From: Flavobacterium piscinae
GTDB lineage: Bacteria > Bacteroidota > Bacteroidia > Flavobacteriales > Flavobacteriaceae
Reading direction: 5' to 3'
Assembly (NCBI RefSeq): GCF_004122145.1
Contig: NZ_SBKQ01000004.1
Location: 1 to 64,000, forward strand
DNA: 64,000 bases
Position numbers and translations under genes: made by a program. Each line of letters opens with the position of its first letter. Position 1 is the stretch's first letter. This document shows positions 1-8,078 of this stretch, in pieces. The notes under the pieces are model-generated. The model did not search any database and was not told where the DNA came from. It saw nothing but the letters and a program-made list of their open reading frames with translations.

Positions 1-127
1 CTCGAAAGAGCAAATCTCCGGCAAAGGAATGGGTGAAACCGAACCAAAAGTGGATTGTAAAGAAACCTGCAGCGAAGAACAACACGCTCAAAACAGACGA
101 AGTGAGTTCTTGATTGTGAAGAAGTAA
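1..127 (+). CDS. OmpA-family protein, C-terminal end (partial)
   Basis: An open frame enters from the left edge (first full codon at 2) and ends with TAA at 125-127. The last residues read AQNRRSEFLIVKK. The NRRSEF pattern is typical of the end of the OmpA/MotB peptidoglycan-binding domain, so this is probably the tail of an outer-membrane protein that anchors to peptidoglycan. About 41 residues are visible, including two Cys residues, so N-terminal architecture cannot be judged. A strong terminator follows directly. Confidence 0.75.
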   Translation, partial: SKEQISGKGMGETEPKVDCKETCSEEQHAQNRRSEFLIVKK

Positions 128-145
128 GTTTAAGCTTGATTAACT

Positions 146-183
146 AAAAACCCCGAATTTTCAATAAAAAATTCGGGGTTTTT
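146..183. terminator. Bidirectional intrinsic terminator
   Basis: A 14-bp arm (146-159, A-run then CCCCGAATT) pairs with 170-183, which ends in a T-run. It lies between the convergent OmpA-type gene and queD, and the A and T tracts on the two sides allow termination on both strands. Confidence 0.85.
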
Positions 184-203
184 GTATGTAGTAAATTAGT
201 ATT

Positions 204-656
204 CTAACTATTATCAAAAGCAAACCATTCTGCAAAGGATGTTTCTGTTTCTTGTAATTTTAAAGAATGTAATTTGATTGAACTTGGTAATCGGTTTTTA
301 ATTTTTTCTGCAAAATCAATCACCATGTTTTCGCTGGTAGGCTGGTAATTGACTAATATCACATGATGCCCACGATTTTTTAATTCATTGGCCAATTCGA
401 TGTGGGGTGTGTTTTGATTAAAAACAGTGGCATGATCAAATAAATCCACAATTTCTTCTTTTACGATTTTTTTTAAGTCGCCAAAATCTATTACCATTCC
501 GAATTTGACATTTGAAGAATCGGAAATAGGCGTGCCAATCACCGTTACTGAAAGTTTATAACTGTGGCCATGGACATTTTTACATTTTCCATCGTAACCG
601 TAAAGAGCATGTCCGGTTTCAAAACTAAATTGTTTGGTAATTCTGATTTTTGCCAT
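204..656 (-). CDS. queD: 6-carboxytetrahydropterin synthase (QueD/PTPS family)
   Basis: This is a tetrahydropterin synthase-fold enzyme that converts dihydroneopterin triphosphate to 6-carboxytetrahydropterin on the way to queuosine, or acts as a related pterin synthase. Visible family features are FETGHALYG near the start, CKNVHGHSY (catalytic Cys plus zinc His ligands) and the acidic end LQETETSFAEWF with the conserved Glu. I chose the ATG at 656 (MAKIRITKQF) over an upstream in-frame ATG at 677 because family members begin just before the first beta strand. Length is 150 residues, normal or slightly long. It converges on the OmpA-type gene. The exact substrate is inferred from the family. 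Confidence 0.88.
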   Translation of the reverse strand: MAKIRITKQFSFETGHALYGYDGKCKNVHGHSYKLSVTVIGTPISDSSNVKFGMVIDFGDLKKIVKEEIVDLFDHATVFNQNTPHIELANELKNRGHHVILVNYQPTSENMVIDFAEKIKNRLPSSIKLHSLKLQETETSFAEWFAFDNS

Positions 657-689
657 TTCGTTTTTATTTCGGCACAAAGATAGGTAATG

Positions 690-866
690 CTAGGATTTAT
701 TTTCTCTTTTTTTTGCCGCATAATACATCCAATAGGCAATTCCCACCAACACAACAAAAGGGATAAATGAACCAATGATCAAACCAATTTGATAGGAATC
801 GTCAGGAGCATTTTTTAGTTTGTCTTCAATATCAACAGCTTGAACAAGCAAAAAGAAGTTTTTCAT
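690..866 (-). CDS. Small single-span membrane protein, 58 residues
   Basis: A short frame with ATG at 866 and TAG at 690-692 encodes a protein starting MKNFFLLVQAVD. A polar stretch (EDKLKNAPDDSYQ) is followed by one hydrophobic segment (about residues 28-50, LIIGSFIPFVVLVGIAYWMY) and a Lys/Arg-rich tail. This layout is typical of real small membrane proteins, with the tail cytoplasmic. It sits 33 bp upstream of queD on the same strand. No function is recognised. Confidence 0.6.
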   Translation of the reverse strand: MKNFFLLVQAVDIEDKLKNAPDDSYQIGLIIGSFIPFVVLVGIAYWMYYAAKKRENKS

Positions 867-989
867 TTACGATTAAATTAAAATGAATCGAAACAAATTT
901 ACAAATAATAAATATAATTGGAACCTCAGAAAAATAAAAGCAGAAAATAAATGAAATAAAATAAAATTCCTTAAATTTGCCCTCGCTTT

Positions 990-1063
990 GGGGATGTAGC
1001 TCAGTTGGCTAGAGCGTTTGGCTGGCAGCCAAAAGGTCGTGGGTTCGAGCCCCATCTTCTCCA
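990..1063 (+). tRNA. tRNA-Ala (anticodon GGC)
   Basis: A 74-nt cloverleaf folds with a seven-base anticodon loop CTGGCAG, giving GGC. The acceptor stem GGGGATG/CTTCTCC contains the G3:U70 wobble pair that defines alanine tRNA, and one T-T mismatch at pair 6. The T arm is GTGGG-TTCGAGC-CCCAT. The 3' CCA is not encoded. A terminator follows six bases later. Confidence 0.95.
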
Positions 1064-1068
1064 CTTTT

Positions 1069-1110
1069 AAAAACCGTAATTATCAATAAATAAGATAGTT
1101 ACGGTTTTTT
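1069..1110. terminator. Intrinsic terminator after tRNA-Ala
   Basis: AAAAACCGTAA at 1069-1079 pairs perfectly with 1099-1109, ending in a T-run. It serves the tRNA, and the upstream A-run could also serve the convergent lipoprotein gene. Confidence 0.8.
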
Positions 1111-1123
1111 GTTTTATAAACTT

Positions 1124-1684
1124 CTATGCATCCGGTAACGGGTCACCCACTTTAATATCACAACGGTGATGCGGTTGTCCATGCGGTGGATTATTTTTTG
1201 GTCTGGGACCATCTGCTTTTGCAGTAACTGGTGCTGGAGTGGAAGTCGGTTTTGGTTGTACTGTTTGCGTTGTTTGAGGTGTAGGTTGTTGAGCCGTTGC
1301 TACAGGCTGAGTTGAATTAGCTTGTTGCTGACTTTGAACAGTTTTAAAAAAAGATTTCGGTGCATTTTGCTGAGTAGGTGCAGGCGTAGTTCCTTGTGCC
1401 GGTGCAGAACCATCTAAAGGTGCTCCCACCGCAATTTCACAGCGGTGATAAGGTTGCCCGTGTGGTGGATTTAATTTGGGTGGTTGACCTGCCGGTGTAG
1501 CTGTTTGTGTGGCAGCAGGGGCAGGAGTAGTGGTTATATTGGAAACATCATTTGCAGCCGGTTTTTCGGTTGCCATTGTTTCTGTTTTTGGTTCGGTTGA
1601 AGCCGGTGCTTCCTCTGTTTTTTTACAGGAAATGAAGAACAGTGAAGTTCCCAAAAGTAAAAGCAGTATTGATTTTGATTTCAT
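1124..1684 (-). CDS. Lipoprotein with duplicated NPPHGQPxHRC motif
   Basis: The 186-residue protein has a type II signal peptide with lipobox FISC (Cys20), so it should be lipid-anchored. The rest is low-complexity Pro/Ala/Thr/Gln linker around two near-identical motifs: NPPHGQPYHRCEIAVGAPL at about residues 72-90 and NPPHGQPHHRCDIKVGDPL near the C terminus. Each copy holds three His or His/Tyr positions and one Cys, suggesting metal or redox chemistry, but this is inference. I do not recognise a named family. The Pro/Thr linkers suggest a flexible tether exposing the two motifs. It stands alone between two terminators and the large outer-membrane gene. Confidence 0.8.
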   Translation of the reverse strand: MKSKSILLLLLGTSLFFISCKKTEEAPASTEPKTETMATEKPAANDVSNITTTPAPAATQTATPAGQPPKLNPPHGQPYHRCEIAVGAPLDGSAPAQGTTPAPTQQNAPKSFFKTVQSQQQANSTQPVATAQQPTPQTTQTVQPKPTSTPAPVTAKADGPRPKNNPPHGQPHHRCDIKVGDPLPDA

Positions 1685-1752
1685 AAGGTTATTTTTTTCA
1701 ATTTCAAATATAATAATTTAATGAGGAATGGCTTTTATTTTAACAAATTGTC

Positions 1753-4700
1753 TTAAAAATAAGCTCTTAACTGGATACTTCCCGTGTGGATGGTATCGCT
1801 TGTTTCGCTTTTTCTTCCTTGGTAATTGACATTCACATCTAAATATTGCGTCAGGTTTTTTTGAATGAGCAATCGCCAGGTTTGGTTTCTTCCGGGTTGA
1901 AGTCCTTCCAACATTTGAAATCCTACTGCCGACAAGGCATCACCTGTAAAATCATTGTTGTAAAGCGAAAATTCTCCGTTCATGGTGAATTTATTTTCCC
2001 CTGCATAGGTAAACGAAGTACCTAATCTACTTTGGTTTAGCGTTTCTCCATTGCCTATTTGATTTTCTTTGCTTTGCATTTCATAAAAAACATCTAAACT
2101 CGTGTTGTTTGAAAACAAATAGCTTACTTTTGGAGCAATTTGATACCCTAACACATCAAAATTTCGAGCCGGAAAATTATCGGAAATGCTTTCTGTGGTA
2201 AATGATTTTCCCGATAAGGCAAACAACCAACTCTTTTTCAATAAATGGGCATATTGCACTTGATGAGCAAAATTGATATTTTCTTGTGAACCGATGGAAA
2301 GCAAATTTTTGGTTCTGCTGTTCAAAATGGTATAGGTAACCGAATGATGTTGTTTCCCACGATTAAAAAAGAAACTATTCATAAAACTTGAATTCAATCC
2401 TAACAATTCCGACTCGTCATTATCAAACGGATTGAGGTTGAAATTATCGGAATTGCGTTCAATTTTTCGGTCGATTAAAAACGAAGTTTGGTTGTAGAAA
2501 TACGATAAAAACTTTTTCAATCCTTTCTCATTTTGCCAAATGGAAGGATTCAACGTCAACGAAACGGAAAATTTATTTTGATGGGTTTTTACAAATATTT
2601 GATTGGGTAAAAATACCCGAACATATTTGGCTTGGTCGGGAAACGGGGCCACTTCAAATTCCTGTAATTCTTGAATACCATTGCCATTGTAATCATTCCA
2701 CATAAAAACTCCTTGCCCGGGTTCTACTTCCAAATAGGTAAATTCTTGTTGTGGCAACGTTCCCGAAGCTGTTTCATAAGCAGTGGTAAGCAAAAGGAAT
2801 TGTTTAAAAAACCGGTCGTTATATAAAACACGGGAATTTAACGAAGGTTCATTTGGACGCGTTTTGTCTTCGAATGCTAAATTTCGATAGTTGATAAAAA
2901 CACTTAAATCACTTTTTTCGGTTTGTAATAGTCTGGATTTCAAATAATACGAATGTGAACGATTGACACGTTGTACAAATCCGTTTTGCAAACTGTCATT
3001 TACGCGGTGCAAATAACCAAGTTCCATAAAAACTTTAGTAGAATCACCTCTGCCAACAAAACCACCGTATTCTAAAAAACGTTGGCTAAGCGGAGAAAAA
3101 GTGTTGGTGGCAACAATTTTCTCTCTATTGTCTTCCAAGCGAAGGGAACCACCTACCCAATTTTTCTTAAAATCATATTTCGTTAACGTTTCGCTTCGGG
3201 CAAAAGTAGAATTAGCAACAGACCCATCACTTTTTAAAAAGCTACTGTTGTTGGAAATGGTCCAGTTTTTATGCCGAAATCGTCCATTTAATACGTGTCG
3301 GATTCCTGAAAAATTATCGGAAAAGTCTAATTTTTCCAATTGATAAGTGGCAAAACCTTTTTCAGGATGGTTCCATCGCAAACCGGAATTAACCAGACTT
3401 TGATTTCCGGTAGGAGAAGTTAAATTCCAATCGCGGTCAAATTCGATGGTGAATAATCGTTCAATGGTTCTGAAATCTTTTTGCACAAATTGCACATTTG
3501 CAAACGCATCCAATGTCCATTTTTTGGTAAAAAGACGTTGATTAGCATTTATTCTTCCGGCGACTCCCTGATTGTCCTCATTGTCTATATTGGAAAACAA
3601 ATTCAAATCATTGTTGCTCATTCCTACTTCAAAGTCAATCGTTGTTTTGTCGGATGGATTATATTTTCCCATTACCGTAGCAATTTGAATTTTGGTTGGA
3701 GCAATTAATCGAATAATCGGTTCAAAATTTCCTTGCGGAATGCCGTTTATGGGTGCTACATATTGATAAATTCTACCCACCGCTTGGTTGTTGGCTAAGA
3801 TGTAATTTCCTTGATTATTGCCTACTAAGGAGAAACGAACATTGTATAAAACTTCTTCCGGATTGTTAGAAAATTCGAATACTTCAACTCCCGAAACAAT
3901 TGTTTTTCGATATAAAACTTTGTTTTCCGAAAAAGAATCAACAAAAGCCGAAGGAGCATTCATGAGGTTGATGTTGTCGCCTGCATTTTGTAAAATTTCT
4001 ACTTGCTCCTGCGATAAATCTTGTTGTAATGGTTGATTTTTGACATCATTTTCCGAGTAAATAAATCCGCCGATGCTCCATTTTTCTCGTTCGTGGTTTA
4101 CCCCGCCATAAGTAACAAATCGGGTAAAACTTCGGTCGGAATATTGGTATTCAATGTTAATCCGCATTTCAGAATTGATAGGGAAAAGCGAAGTAAACGT
4201 AACTTCACCGGCATTGTAGTCGATTGTATATTGATTGTTTTCGCCTCGTTGTAAAAGGATTCCATTCACAAAAACGCGTTCAGAGCCGGAAATGACCAAT
4301 ACAAACAATTCGCCATTATTACCACGTAGTTTATATGGGCCTTGATTTCCTTCCTGACCCACAAAAGTACTTTTGGCATATTGACCCCGAACCAAAGCTG
4401 CTGAAGCAAAAAGAGTGGTTTTGTTTCCTTCTTCACCCAGATGAAATTGAGTGGAAAGTCCTTGTACTTTTTTATTAAAATTCAGAAAGCGGGATTGTCG
4501 GTTTTCTAAAAATAAGTCACCTGCACGTATGTTCCATTTGTCAGAATACAATTCGATAAAAATCTGATCGAATTCGTCCAGTCTTTGCGAATAACCGCCT
4601 TCCTGCAGCGGAATATTACTGTCTTGAATAGATGCCCGTAAATTTACTTTGTCCGATAGTTTTCCGACAATCTGCAAATCTAAATTGGAATTGACCACTG

Positions 4701-5160
4701 CATTTTGATTGTTTCCAATGGTTACTCCTCTTGTGATACTCCCGGAAGTAGTGAGTCCGTCAAACGGTTTAAAATTATTGACTCGATCCTTAGAAAGCGA
4801 ATACAATTGACCATTTCCTCGGGCATTGGGGACCACTTTACTTTCATCATAAATACTGTAGGTTTTGGTTAAAAATTCAGGGAAAGTGAGGTAGCGAACG
4901 GTAAGTGTGTCGTTGGATGGATAATTATTTTTAAAAACAAGCGTTCCTTTTTGAAAGTTTACTTGGTAAAAAGTAGTGTCTACGGGATTTCCCTTTCCGT
5001 CTAAAATTTTGAAAAACTCCTTGTTAATACTCACTTTTTCGAGTACAATGGTATCGGTTGAAACAGTGATTTTTTTCTTTTTATAAGGTGTTTCGCTTTC
5101 CTGAGCATACAACCCGGAAACTAAAAGCAATAACATCCCTAAAAAGCCCTTTTTCAACAT
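1753..5160 (-). CDS. Large outer-membrane beta-barrel protein, function unknown
   Basis: The 1135-residue protein has a signal peptide (MLKKGFLGMLLLLVSGLYAQ). About 120 residues of soluble N-terminal region follow, with a strand-rich segment around FKPFDGLTTSGSITRG. The remainder is dominated by alternating aromatic/polar strands typical of outer-membrane barrels and ends in a strand (SIQLRAYF) with terminal Phe. It lacks an obvious TonB box or plug signature such as VRGG, so it is probably not a TonB receptor. Large conserved proteins of this type are known across Bacteroidota without assigned function. Monocistronic, with a TAnnTTTG -7 match just upstream. Confidence 0.75.
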   Translation of the reverse strand: MLKKGFLGMLLLLVSGLYAQESETPYKKKKITVSTDTIVLEKVSINKEFFKILDGKGNPVDTTFYQVNFQKGTLVFKNNYPSNDTLTVRYLTFPEFLTKTYSIYDESKVVPNARGNGQLYSLSKDRVNNFKPFDGLTTSGSITRGVTIGNNQNAVVNSNLDLQIVGKLSDKVNLRASIQDSNIPLQEGGYSQRLDEFDQIFIELYSDKWNIRAGDLFLENRQSRFLNFNKKVQGLSTQFHLGEEGNKTTLFASAALVRGQYAKSTFVGQEGNQGPYKLRGNNGELFVLVISGSERVFVNGILLQRGENNQYTIDYNAGEVTFTSLFPINSEMRINIEYQYSDRSFTRFVTYGGVNHEREKWSIGGFIYSENDVKNQPLQQDLSQEQVEILQNAGDNINLMNAPSAFVDSFSENKVLYRKTIVSGVEVFEFSNNPEEVLYNVRFSLVGNNQGNYILANNQAVGRIYQYVAPINGIPQGNFEPIIRLIAPTKIQIATVMGKYNPSDKTTIDFEVGMSNNDLNLFSNIDNEDNQGVAGRINANQRLFTKKWTLDAFANVQFVQKDFRTIERLFTIEFDRDWNLTSPTGNQSLVNSGLRWNHPEKGFATYQLEKLDFSDNFSGIRHVLNGRFRHKNWTISNNSSFLKSDGSVANSTFARSETLTKYDFKKNWVGGSLRLEDNREKIVATNTFSPLSQRFLEYGGFVGRGDSTKVFMELGYLHRVNDSLQNGFVQRVNRSHSYYLKSRLLQTEKSDLSVFINYRNLAFEDKTRPNEPSLNSRVLYNDRFFKQFLLLTTAYETASGTLPQQEFTYLEVEPGQGVFMWNDYNGNGIQELQEFEVAPFPDQAKYVRVFLPNQIFVKTHQNKFSVSLTLNPSIWQNEKGLKKFLSYFYNQTSFLIDRKIERNSDNFNLNPFDNDESELLGLNSSFMNSFFFNRGKQHHSVTYTILNSRTKNLLSIGSQENINFAHQVQYAHLLKKSWLFALSGKSFTTESISDNFPARNFDVLGYQIAPKVSYLFSNNTSLDVFYEMQSKENQIGNGETLNQSRLGTSFTYAGENKFTMNGEFSLYNNDFTGDALSAVGFQMLEGLQPGRNQTWRLLIQKNLTQYLDVNVNYQGRKSETSDTIHTGSIQLRAYF

Positions 5161-5182
5161 AGTTATACTAACTCCAAAAACT

Positions 5183-5190
5183 CAAAAGTA
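5183..5190 (-). promoter_or_regulatory. Candidate -7 box TACTTTTG for the 1753-5160 gene
   Basis: Read on the minus strand, TACTTTTG matches the Bacteroidota TAnnTTTG consensus and lies 22 bp before the start codon. I see no TTG at the usual 17-23 bp upstream, so support is partial. Confidence 0.4.
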
Positions 5191-5320
5191 GTATTTTTTG
5201 GGGGTAAAATGTGGGTAATTCATTTAAATTTCGGATAGAAAATTTTGGCTCAACTTCAAAATGTGGTTTAAATAAAAATCGAAATAAATGAATTACTTTT
5301 CACTTTAACAAGGAATAAAA

Positions 5321-5351
5321 AAAGAGTTATTTCATTAAGAAACAACTCTTT
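5321..5351 (-). terminator. Terminator of the fasciclin lipoprotein gene
   Basis: AAAGAGTT (5321-5328) pairs with AACTCTTT (5344-5351), and the inner bases extend the stem. On the minus strand it is followed by a run of T (A-run at 5317-5323 on plus). It lies 22 bp past the stop codon. Confidence 0.75.
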
Positions 5352-5373
5352 AATTGAAAAAACTATAACACTT

Positions 5374-5949
5374 TTATTTTGGCATTACAACTGTATCAAT
5401 GGCGTGAATCACACCGTTTGAAGCAGCAACATCAGCAACGGCAACAGTAGCTTTACCACCGTTTGCATCGGTTAATACAACATTGCCATTTTCTAAACTC
5501 AACGTAATTTTTCCACCTTGTACAGTGGCTACTTCGAATTTACCGTTATTTGCATTTATTGCTTCTATAACTTGAGCAGCTTCAAACTTACCGGAAACAA
5601 CATGGTAGGTTAAAACTGCGGTTAATTTGTCTTTGCTTTCCGGTTTTAGCAAGGTTTCTACTGTTCCGGCAGGAAGTTTCTCAAAAGCTGCATTGGTTGG
5701 TGCAAAAACTGTAAACGGACCTTCTCCGCTTAATGTTTCTACTAATTCGGCTGCTCCTACGGCAGCTACTAATGTGCTGAAATCAGCATTGGCAGAGGCT
5801 ACTCCTACAATGTTTGGGGTTTCAACCACTTCTACCGGTTCTTCTACAGTTACAGCTTCCTCTACAACCTCCTCTTTTTTTGCTTCACCACAAGAACTGA
5901 TAAGCACTGCAGTAAGCGATAAAATAGTTAATGATTTAATTAGTTTCAT
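5374..5949 (-). CDS. Fasciclin (FAS1) domain lipoprotein
   Basis: The start at 5949 (MKLIKSLTILSLTAVLISSC) places a clear lipobox LISSC about 20 residues in; an upstream in-frame ATG at 6027 would bury the signal peptide. An acidic Glu/Val-rich spacer (about 21-48) precedes a single FAS1 domain. It has the hallmark H1 block FTVFAPTNAAFEKLP, a YHVVSGKF segment and the H2-like end GVIHAIDTVVMPK. FAS1 domains mediate surface adhesion. It is monocistronic with its own terminator. The substrate or partner is unknown. Confidence 0.9.
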   Translation of the reverse strand: MKLIKSLTILSLTAVLISSCGEAKKEEVVEEAVTVEEPVEVVETPNIVGVASANADFSTLVAAVGAAELVETLSGEGPFTVFAPTNAAFEKLPAGTVETLLKPESKDKLTAVLTYHVVSGKFEAAQVIEAINANNGKFEVATVQGGKITLSLENGNVVLTDANGGKATVAVADVAASNGVIHAIDTVVMPK

Positions 5950-6104
5950 TTTGAATTTTTTAAAATTAGAATGTAAAGGTAGCACATTCATTATTTTGTT
6001 TAATATAATTAACAAAAGATTAAACAAAGTTTATGTATTGAATTATTTTTTGTTAAACAAATTCCATGAGAAACTTCTTTCGTCGGTAAGACAAAATTAT
6101 AAAA

Positions 6105-6126
6105 CCTGAAACTTGAAACCTGAAAC
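6105..6126. repeat. Three 7-bp units, CTGAAAC type
   Basis: CCTGAAAC, TTGAAAC and CTGAAAC follow head to tail immediately before the end of the aspartokinase gene. It belongs to the class of short-period intergenic repeats described in the findings. Confidence 0.7.
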
Positions 6127-6132
6127 AAAAAA

Positions 6133-7386
6133 CTACTCTTTCGTTACTATTTGCAAGGTTTCTCGACTGATTTGTTTTACTAAAACCGTTTTGTTTTCTT
6201 CGACCATTTGGGCGGCTTTTTCAGTGAAGTGGCGAATGGTATATAGCGATACATTTTCGTTATACGCTACTTTAAACTTTTTGGAAAGAATGGTTTTTAG
6301 TTCCGGAAAGTTGCCAAATTTATCTTCAATACACACCGAAAAACTAATGGCTGTATTTTGAATCAAACTTACTTTTACTTTATATTGATGGAATAATGCA
6401 AAAATTTCGCTAATGTTTTCCTCCATAATAAACGAAAAATCAATCGATGAAAGGGATATCAGTAATTGATTTTTTTTCACAATAAAACAAGAGGTTTGCG
6501 GCTCTAAGTCAGCACCTTTATAGACTCTTGTTCCCGGTAAAAGCGGATTCACAAATGATTTTACAAATAACGGAATTTCTTTTCTTTGTAAAGGTTGCAA
6601 TGTTTTCGGGTGAATTACCGAAGCTCCGTAAAAGGCTAATTCAATCGCTTCACGATAGGAAATCTGATTCAATAAAATCGCATTTTCAAAATACCTGGGA
6701 TCGGCATTCAAAATGCCGGGAACGTCTTTCCAAATGGTGACACTTTCAGTATTCAAACAATACGCAAAAATAGCGGCCGTATAATCAGAACCTTCTCTTC
6801 CCAAAGTAGTTGTAAAATTATTTTCATCCGATCCTAAAAAACCTTGCGTAATATTCAAGGCTTTTTTCTTCACGTTTTTGGAAATTAACTTTTGCGTTTG
6901 CTCCCAATCTACGATTGCATCTCGATATGTCGCATCGCTTTTGATGAATTGACGCACATCCAACCAATTGTTTTTCAATCCACTATAATTAAAATAGTGA
7001 CTGACAATGGTGGTTGAGATTATTTCTCCGTAGCTCACCACTTGGTCATATACAAAGTTATAATTAGGCGATTTATTATGACTTAAGAAATAATCCAGTT
7101 CTTCAAAATGAATATTTACGGCTTTAAAAACCGGATGTTTATCGTCTTCAAACAATTCCAACAAAATTTGGTTGTGGTATTTTCGCACCTCTTGAATCGA
7201 TGCTTTTAACTCAGGCGATTTTTCAAAATAATGTTTGATGACCACTTCCAATGCGTTGGTAGTTTTTCCCATCGCAGAAATTACAAGCAGTACATCATCG
7301 TGTCCCACTTTTTGTAAAACATACAATACGTTTTTTACGCCTTCAGCATCTTTTACCGATGCACCTCCAAATTTGAATATTTTCAT
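6133..7386 (-). CDS. Aspartate kinase (monofunctional)
   Basis: This phosphorylates aspartate at the entry to Lys, Met and Thr synthesis. The N-terminal KFGGASVKDAEGV is the amino-acid kinase nucleotide-binding motif, and SYGE and GREGSDYTAAIFA are substrate-binding blocks. The C-terminal roughly 110 residues look like tandem ACT regulatory domains. At 417 residues it is full length for a monofunctional enzyme, with no fused homoserine dehydrogenase. It may be one of several paralogues, so I give no letter. Both its flanks carry short-period repeats. It reads in the same direction as the GNAT gene upstream, with a 69-bp gap. Confidence 0.92.
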   Translation of the reverse strand: MKIFKFGGASVKDAEGVKNVLYVLQKVGHDDVLLVISAMGKTTNALEVVIKHYFEKSPELKASIQEVRKYHNQILLELFEDDKHPVFKAVNIHFEELDYFLSHNKSPNYNFVYDQVVSYGEIISTTIVSHYFNYSGLKNNWLDVRQFIKSDATYRDAIVDWEQTQKLISKNVKKKALNITQGFLGSDENNFTTTLGREGSDYTAAIFAYCLNTESVTIWKDVPGILNADPRYFENAILLNQISYREAIELAFYGASVIHPKTLQPLQRKEIPLFVKSFVNPLLPGTRVYKGADLEPQTSCFIVKKNQLLISLSSIDFSFIMEENISEIFALFHQYKVKVSLIQNTAISFSVCIEDKFGNFPELKTILSKKFKVAYNENVSLYTIRHFTEKAAQMVEENKTVLVKQISRETLQIVTKE

Positions 7387-7391
7387 GTGTT

Positions 7392-7429
7392 CAATTAGTC
7401 AATTAGCCAATTTGGCAATTAGTCAATTA
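7392..7429. repeat. Tandem 8-bp repeat, CAATTAGT type (4.75 units)
   Basis: Units CAATTAGT, CAATTAGC, CAATTTGG, CAATTAGT and CAATTA run in exact 8-bp register, starting 6 bp upstream of the aspartokinase start codon. They fill the 5' leader of that gene. Confidence 0.85.
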
Positions 7430-7455
7430 TTATTTTCTTCAAAAATCAAAAATCT

Positions 7456-7929
7456 TTATTCTTCAATCAAAAATCTATTTATACCTTCTTCATTCATCTG
7501 CACTACACGCCAATCCTCCAACACTTTTGCACCGGATTTCTCATAAAAACGAATGGCGGGTTCATTCCAATCCAGCACATTCCATTCAAGGCGTCGAACG
7601 CCATCATTCTTGCCTTGTTTGATGATTTCGGTATATAATTCCAGGCCTGCTCCGGTACCGCGATGAGCTTCTTTCACAATCAAATCTTCTAAATGAATCG
7701 TCTTTCCTTTCCAAGTGGAATACCGATAATAATACAATGCCATCCCAATGATTTCGTCATTTAGTTCTGCTACGAACGTATGAAAAAGCGGCTTTTCTCC
7801 AAAGCCATCTCGTTCTAAATCAGCAACAGTTACCACCACCGCATCCGGTTCTTTTTCAAAAACGGCGAGTTCTTGAATCAATGCTAAAACGGCCGGCATG
7901 TCGGTTATTTTTCCTTTTCTAATGTTCAT
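7456..7929 (-). CDS. GNAT-family N-acetyltransferase (diamine/thialysine acetyltransferase-like)
   Basis: A 157-residue acetyl-CoA-dependent acetyltransferase. The ATG at 7929 (MNIRKGKITDMPAVLALI) is preferred over the one at 7992 because the family begins with this I-R-x-x-x-x-x-D block. HLEDLIVKEAHRGTGAGLEL contains the RGxGxG-type acetyl-CoA loop (RGTGAG), and RRLEWNVLDWNEPAIRFYEKSGA is the conserved C-terminal motif. The pattern resembles spermidine/spermine-type SSAT and thialysine acetyltransferases. The actual substrate is not determined by sequence. It is divergent from fbp. Confidence 0.85.
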   Translation of the reverse strand: MNIRKGKITDMPAVLALIQELAVFEKEPDAVVVTVADLERDGFGEKPLFHTFVAELNDEIIGMALYYYRYSTWKGKTIHLEDLIVKEAHRGTGAGLELYTEIIKQGKNDGVRRLEWNVLDWNEPAIRFYEKSGAKVLEDWRVVQMNEEGINRFLIEE

Positions 7930-8078
7930 TTTTAGACGCTTAATTCTGTCATTTGATACTTTTAGGACTATCAATTTTGCACAAAAATACAATTCTTAAA
8001 GATAACAAAATAATAATCTGAATTGTATCACAAAAATTTCGATATTTGTGCCACTAATACAACTACAACGTTTTCGTA

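Noticed and set aside
873..1064. 63-residue frame antisense to tRNA-Ala (MEKMGLEPTTFWLPAKRSS...)
   Set aside because: It is the translation of the tRNA complement, a common misannotation. The cloverleaf and G3:U70 pair show the real feature.
5627..6109. 160-residue plus-strand frame over the fasciclin gene
   Set aside because: It is a shadow of the FAS1 coding strand with Ser/Thr-rich content; the minus strand has a clear lipoprotein and domain.
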